Positions 59,499 to 64,000 of a stretch of DNA of 64,000 bases are shown piece by piece. Positions within the stretch are counted from its first letter, which is position 1. The number at the start of each line of letters is the position of its first letter. Below the pieces are notes generated by a model that ran no database searches, was not told where the DNA came from, and worked only from the letters and a program-made list of their open reading frames with translations. The translations under genes and the position numbers were made by a program. The stretch is from Virgibacillus_N oceani_A (GTDB lineage Bacteria > Bacillota > Bacilli > Bacillales > Amphibacillaceae), in the NCBI GenBank assembly GCA_041521345.1, contig JBGOHB010000004.1; one strand, 5' to 3'.

Positions 59499-60509
59499 TT
59501 ATTTCAATACAATTTTCGCACTGGCATTTAAGTGCAGCGCATCCCGTTTTCCTTGTTCATATAAAATTGTTCCGGCGGCCGCAATCATAGCCGCATTGTC
59601 TGTACACAGATTTAACGCCGGAAAATGCAAAGGAATCGATGTGTTTAAAAATTGTCGTTTTAATTCTTCTCTCAAGCCTTTATTTGCAGCTACTCCACCC
59701 GCCACAATCACTTGTTGAACGTCGTACATTTTTGCTGCTTTTAGTGTTTTTGCTGTCAACACATCAATCACACTTTCCTGAAAACTTGCGGCAATATCAG
59801 CTGGTATTATTGTTTCCCCGCGCTGTTGAGAATTGTGCATCTTATTAATGACCGCAGATTTTAACCCACTAAAGCTAAAATCAAAGCTGTCTTCCTCCAG
59901 CCACGCTCTTGGAAAATCAATATTTACTTCACCTTCAGCTGCAAGAAGATCAATCTGTGGTCCACCCGGATAAGGCAGTTTTAACATGCGTGCTACTTTA
60001 TCATATGCTTCTCCTGCCGCATCGTCTCTTGTTTGCCCAATAAGCTCATATTCTCCATGACCCTTCATTAATACAAGCTCAGTATGACCGCCAGAAACAA
60101 TCAATGACAGAAGCGGAAATTCAAATTCCTTTTCAAGTCTGTTTGCATAAATATGCCCTGCAATATGATGCACGCCAATCAGTGGCTTTTGCTTGGCAAA
60201 GGCTAATGCTTTTGCTGCATTAACACCTACCAGAAGAGCACCGACAAGCCCTGGTCCTTCTGTAACCGTAACGGCATCTATCTCATCCCAGGTAACTTCA
60301 GCTTTGTTAAACGCTTCCTCCAAAACAACCGTCATCTGTTCCACATGATGGCGAGATGCAATTTCCGGTACAACACCGCCAAAGCGTTTATGGCTTTCAA
60401 TTTGTGAAGCAACAACATTTGAAAGAATTTCCGTGCCATTTTTAACAATAGCAGCTGCAGTCTCATCGCAGCTCGTTTCGATTCCTAATACGATCGTATC
60501 TTTTTTCAT
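59499..60509 (-). CDS. tsaD: tRNA t6A37 threonylcarbamoyltransferase TsaD
   Basis: 336 aa from ATG 60509 (GGGTGA upstream). GIETSCDETAAAIV, metal site HHIAGHIYAN, VSGGHTELV, and C-terminal CTDNAAMIAAAG. Transfers threonylcarbamoyl to A37 of ANN-decoding tRNAs with TsaB and TsaE. Overlaps rimI by 4 nt. Confidence 0.97.
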   Translation of the reverse strand: MKKDTIVLGIETSCDETAAAIVKNGTEILSNVVASQIESHKRFGGVVPEIASRHHVEQMTVVLEEAFNKAEVTWDEIDAVTVTEGPGLVGALLVGVNAAKALAFAKQKPLIGVHHIAGHIYANRLEKEFEFPLLSLIVSGGHTELVLMKGHGEYELIGQTRDDAAGEAYDKVARMLKLPYPGGPQIDLLAAEGEVNIDFPRAWLEEDSFDFSFSGLKSAVINKMHNSQQRGETIIPADIAASFQESVIDVLTAKTLKAAKMYDVQQVIVAGGVAANKGLREELKRQFLNTSIPLHFPALNLCTDNAAMIAAAGTILYEQGKRDALHLNASAKIVLK

Positions 60510-60955
60510 TTTAAATTCACCCACATAACGATGGCATCTTCCTGGTTATCCACATAATAATTTTTCCTGATTCCGCCTGGTACGAGGCCAAATTTGCGGT
60601 ACATTTTTTGTGCCGCAATATTGGACTCCCGGACTTCCAACGACAAGCGAATGACGTCCATCGTGATTAATTTTTGCATCATATAGCGAAAAAGCTTTTC
60701 ACCTAATTTTTTCCCGCGGTATTCGGGCAGGACAGCAATATTCGTAATTTGTGCATCATCCAGAACAACCCACACACCGGCATACCCAATAATTTCTTTA
60801 TCTAAAAGCATAACGAAATAATGGGCATGCTCATTTTCGCCGATCTCCCTATAGAAAATATCTTTTGGCCATGGGGTGGAAAATGTTGCATCTTCCACTT
60901 TAAACACTTGTTCCACATCATCCATTTTCATTGGTCTTATTATAACTTCAGCCAT
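60506..60955 (-). CDS. rimI: Ribosomal-protein-alanine N-acetyltransferase RimI
   Basis: 149 aa from ATG 60955 with AAAGGA 10 nt upstream. GNAT fold; acetyl-CoA loop PEYRGKKLGEKL, and LEVRESNIAAQKMYRKFGL. Overlaps tsaB and tsaD, so tightly coupled. Acetylates the N-terminus of S18 in other bacteria. Confidence 0.92.
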   Translation of the reverse strand: MAEVIIRPMKMDDVEQVFKVEDATFSTPWPKDIFYREIGENEHAHYFVMLLDKEIIGYAGVWVVLDDAQITNIAVLPEYRGKKLGEKLFRYMMQKLITMDVIRLSLEVRESNIAAQKMYRKFGLVPGGIRKNYYVDNQEDAIVMWVNLK

Positions 60956-61655
60956 TTTGCTCATAGTCCTTTATTTGTTTCAGCCAATTGGCCTCTGCCT
61001 CAGCCAATCGTAGATAATTAGGTTCCAAAAGATGCGTTTCTTCCGCTTTTCTTGTCATCCCTGCCAATGCCAAATGGGATGGGTTACTCAAGTGATAAAC
61101 TTCCTCAGGTATATGCGCTAAAGCACCTAGCTTCCCTCTTATTATTTCTTTATAAGCGGATATATCCGGACTTAAAAAAAGCACTTCTTTTCCCTCTTCA
61201 GCAAGCATTTCTAAAAGGTTTTCCATTGGCAAGTTGGTTTCCTCATAAACAGGCACCGGCGTATTTCTTTCCCACCTATACACGCCTGAAAATACCCGGC
61301 CGCGCCGCGCATCAAAAAAAGGACATATATAGCCATTAAAGAATTGCCCTTGATAAGTGAGTACTTCCAAACTCGAAACACCAACCACGGGTATATTTAA
61401 TGCCCAAGCCATCGTCTTTGCCGTTGTAAGGCCAATCCTTACCCCAGTATAAGAACCGGGTCCTTTTGCAACAACGATCTTATTCAGTTCTTCCGGTGTT
61501 ATGGAAACTTCTTTCATCAGCTGATCAATCGCCGGCATCAGCCTGACGGAATGGTTTTTCTTTATGTTCGTTACGATTTCACCTGAGATTTGATTTTCTT
61601 TTAAAATCGCAACACTCATTGCTTGATTTGAAGTATCGATTGCGAGTATGTTCAT
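60948..61655 (-). CDS. tsaB: t6A complex subunit TsaB
   Basis: 235 aa, RBS AAGGAG. MNILAIDTSNQAMSVAIL, VAKGPGSYTGVRIGLTTAKT; an ASKHA-fold scaffold that binds TsaD and TsaE. Confidence 0.95.
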   Translation of the reverse strand: MNILAIDTSNQAMSVAILKENQISGEIVTNIKKNHSVRLMPAIDQLMKEVSITPEELNKIVVAKGPGSYTGVRIGLTTAKTMAWALNIPVVGVSSLEVLTYQGQFFNGYICPFFDARRGRVFSGVYRWERNTPVPVYEETNLPMENLLEMLAEEGKEVLFLSPDISAYKEIIRGKLGALAHIPEEVYHLSNPSHLALAGMTRKAEETHLLEPNYLRLAEAEANWLKQIKDYEQNG

Positions 61656-61667
61656 TGCAGTAACTCC

Positions 61668-62129
61668 TTATAAATAACGCATAAAATCATTTAAAACGAC
61701 CTCATAATAATAGCCGGTGGCAGTAATGTTTAATTTTCTTGTATGATCATCTATATAAGTGATCTTTATATTTAGACGGCTCTCAGGTAAAAAAGTATCG
61801 ATGAATGAGGCCCACTCTACAACAGTAACACCGTCACCATCAAAATACTCTTCAAAACCAATATCCTCTTCCGAATATTCCAGACGGTATGCATCCATAT
61901 GGTAAAATGGAATCTCTCCTTCATATTCCTTGATAATAGTAAAAGTGGGACTGCTTATCGTCTCTTTTACCCCGAGTCCTCTTGCCATTCCTTTTGCAAA
62001 AGCAGTCTTACCTGCACCAAGATCCCCTTCCAAGGTAACCACATCGCCCGGTTTAAGAAACACGGCCATTCGTGCCGCTGCCTGCTTTGTTTCATCTTCG
62101 CTATGTGTAACTAATTCATGTGTTTCCAT
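61668..62129 (-). CDS. tsaE: t6A complex ATPase TsaE
   Basis: 153 aa. Walker A LEGDLGAGKTAFAKG, SSPTFTIIKEY, HMDAYRLE, and VVEWAS. ATPase that resets the TsaBD complex. 12 nt before tsaB, RBS TAGGTGG. Confidence 0.95.
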   Translation of the reverse strand: METHELVTHSEDETKQAAARMAVFLKPGDVVTLEGDLGAGKTAFAKGMARGLGVKETISSPTFTIIKEYEGEIPFYHMDAYRLEYSEEDIGFEEYFDGDGVTVVEWASFIDTFLPESRLNIKITYIDDHTRKLNITATGYYYEVVLNDFMRYL

Positions 62130-62137
62130 CAGACCAC

Positions 62138-63103
62138 CTACTTTAAATGTGTATATCCCTTTTTGGGTAGTACTTCTATTTTTCCATTACTATGAATATA
62201 TACTGTACCCGAATCGCTCACATTTGTAACTTTTCCAATCTTAGTAACGTTAATATCATGGCGCTCTGCCATTTGTTTAACATACAACCAGTCACTTTCA
62301 GGCAGCGTTCCTATTAGCTCAAAGTCCTCTCCACCAAAAAGTTTCCATTGCTGTCGTAACTCCGCCGGGAACTGATGATAGGAGTTGCTTGTTGGAATCT
62401 CAGCATCATCCAGCGTAATGCTTACCCCGGAAGCCTCCGCAATTTCAGCAGTTTCATTTGCAATACCATCACTTATATCATTAAGAGATAGACGTGGTAT
62501 TTTCTGCAAGGAACGAGAAAAAGTTATTTGCGGCTCCGGCATCCGGTGTTTTTTTATATAGTAACCTTCATCTTCATATTTACCATGATTCGTTAAGATA
62601 TAAAAGCCTGCTTGTGAATCACCTAATGTACCAGTCACAAATACAATGTCACCAGCTTTGGCATCATGACGAAAACGCGCTTTGCTTTTATCCACAAATC
62701 CTATTACAGTTATGGAAATCACCAATTTTTCACCGGATACGCTATCTCCACCTATTAAATCGATATTATAATTGGAAGCAAGTGACTTCATTCCTTTAAA
62801 TATATTCGACAGTTCTCCCATGGACCAGTGTTCAGGTACTACAATAGACACCAAATAATATGCAGGTTTTGCACCCATTGCAGCCATATCGCTCAAATTA
62901 GCAGCTAATACTCGATATCCGACATGGTACGCCTGCATCGTCTGTTTAGCAAAATGAATATCCTCCACAAAGGTATCTACCGCAGTCACAATATCCTGAT
63001 GCGTTTGACGAAAAACTGCAGCATCATCACCAATGCCTTTTATTAAAGAGGATTGATTATAGGTTTTCTGTTTAATTGATTTGATAAAGGAAAACTCATC
63101 CAT
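62138..63103 (-). CDS. thiL: Thiamine-monophosphate kinase ThiL
   Basis: 321 aa, RBS GGTGA. GIGDDAAVF, TAVDTFVEDIHF, ANLSDMAAMGAKPAYYL, DLIGGDSVSG, NDISDGIANETAEIAEASGV. Phosphorylates thiamine monophosphate to the active diphosphate. First gene of the thiL-tsaEB-rimI-tsaD unit, as in B. subtilis. Confidence 0.96.
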   Translation of the reverse strand: MDEFSFIKSIKQKTYNQSSLIKGIGDDAAVFRQTHQDIVTAVDTFVEDIHFAKQTMQAYHVGYRVLAANLSDMAAMGAKPAYYLVSIVVPEHWSMGELSNIFKGMKSLASNYNIDLIGGDSVSGEKLVISITVIGFVDKSKARFRHDAKAGDIVFVTGTLGDSQAGFYILTNHGKYEDEGYYIKKHRMPEPQITFSRSLQKIPRLSLNDISDGIANETAEIAEASGVSITLDDAEIPTSNSYHQFPAELRQQWKLFGGEDFELIGTLPESDWLYVKQMAERHDINVTKIGKVTNVSDSGTVYIHSNGKIEVLPKKGYTHLK

Positions 63104-63324
63104 ATGATTATCACCAAATTCTTTTCATTCATCGTACATACAGCTTAACATGATACATCTCACTCTTCCTTATCATAGCAGAAAAGTAAATATTGAAAAA
63201 GGAGGACTGTTTCGTATAATAAAAAAGTCATAATTTCATGGAATTCTAAGTAATTTTTGTATTAAAATTAAAAAACACATGATTTACTGAAAAAATCATG
63301 TGTGACATGTTCATATTTAAATTA

Positions 63325-63401
63325 TGGCGGTCCGGACGGGACTCGAACCCGCGACCTCCTGCGTGACAGGCAGGCATTCTAACCAACTGAACTACCGGAC
63401 C
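63325..63401 (-). tRNA. tRNA-Asp (GTC), CCA encoded
   Basis: Minus strand GGTCCGGTAGTTCAGTTGG... with anticodon loop CTGTCAC, T-loop GGTTCGAGTCC, acceptor GGTCCGG/CCGGACC, discriminator G and CCA. Confidence 0.97.
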
Positions 63402-63474
63402 TTATCGTAGTTTAATACTACTGATTTTCAATTAGCGCAGAAGATTACTCGACGCAGTTAATTAAAGTGATTTT

Positions 63475-63552
<78 letters not shown>

Positions 63553-63812
63553 ATGTAATAAAATATAAAATTAAGATCATGATGAGTTCTTGCTGTTTCT
63601 TTCTAATAAATGACCTCTACATCTAATAGTTTATTCAAAGACGCTTTGTGCTTCGAGGTTACTCGCGGATTATTCGGTGGGAGTAATGCTCGTTGCTCCA
63701 CCCCGCGGGATCAGAAAATATTTAATTTAACTGGTGAATCTTATCTTGCTGTATAAAAAATAATTTTATACCCTAAAAACTAAATAAGAGTGTAAAACGA
63801 CATGGTTAGATT
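63553..63812. other. 23S-tRNA spacer without 5S rRNA
   Basis: No 5S sequence on either strand. TGCTCCACCCCGCG at 63698-63711 copies the first 14 nt of the adjacent tRNA-fMet (reverse), followed by unrelated sequence: a tRNA fragment. Confidence 0.6.
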
Positions 63813-63814
63813 TA

Positions 63815-64000
63815 GTTAAGTCCTCGATCTATTAGTATCCGTCAGCTCCACGTGTCACCACGCTTCCACACCGGACCTATCAACCTCATCGTCTCTGAGG
63901 GATCTTACTCATTTAAAATGATGGGAAGTATCATCTTGAGGGTGGCTTCATGCTTAGATGCTTTCAGCACTTATCCTTTCCACACGTAGCTACCCAGCTA
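63815..64000 (-). rRNA. 23S rRNA, 3' end, partial
   Basis: GTTAAGTCCTCGATC followed by AGTATCCGTCAGCTCCACG is the reverse complement of the conserved 23S 3' terminus; it runs off the right edge. Confidence 0.95.

Overview
The window is a low-GC, spore-forming member of the Bacillaceae, probably a halophilic or halotolerant genus of the Virgibacillus/Oceanobacillus/Lentibacillus type. This rests on the spore genes (a GerA-type germinant receptor subunit, a YjcZ-type peptide, a coat-like protein), on strongly acidic exported lipoproteins, on many AGGAGG ribosome binding sites with TTG/GTG starts, and on B. subtilis-like synteny at the right end (thiL-tsaE-tsaB-rimI-tsaD ... ydiF-moaC-rex ... 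ydiK-ydiL-groES-groEL). Genus is an inference.

Layout. 1-6 kb: a germination receptor gene facing a DUF3231 tandem pair with a possible forespore promoter, then an FMN reductase, a HAD phosphatase and an internally duplicated YusW-like lipoprotein. 7-11.4 kb: two convergent PQQ-dependent dehydrogenases. 12-18 kb: a divergent BCCT transporter, a proteasome-like Ntn-hydrolase candidate followed by a small ORF and a KGG-repeat stress protein, and a YwrD-like gamma-glutamyltransferase. 18-28 kb: thioredoxin-like protein, large exported M14 carboxypeptidase, a yvfRSTU-like ABC transporter/two-component operon, and an AprX-like protease. 28-32.5 kb: TetR-controlled paired SMR pump with a visible operator, an MFS pump, and a dicarboxylate/amino acid symporter behind a strong promoter and a structured leader. 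33-43 kb: an accessory zone rich in decayed genes (RIC/ScdA, GNAT, IS1634 transposase), one TnpB element and a solo derivative of it that keeps only the element ends.

43.2-50.1 kb is a genomic island of about 6.9 kb inserted in the 3' end of groEL. A 20-bp direct repeat, TTACATCATGCCGCCCATAC, lies at both ends (43194 and 50091). The island holds a triply frameshifted integrase, an ImmA/IrrE peptidase, a truncated Xre repressor, a membrane-anchored DEDDh exonuclease, and a convergent pair resembling sce7725 (beta family) and sce7726 (PD-(D/E)XK-like). A second integrase C-terminus just outside the left repeat suggests serial insertion at this site. The sce7725/sce7726-like pair is the best candidate here for an uncharacterised, possibly defensive, system.

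50-64 kb is conserved backbone: groESL with CIRCE, CPBP protease, YdiK, a lipoprotein, rex, moaC, ABC-F, a RodA/FtsW protein, a DnaA-box cluster, the t6A genes, thiL, tRNA-Asp and tRNA-fMet, and the 3' end of a 23S rRNA with no 5S gene beside it.
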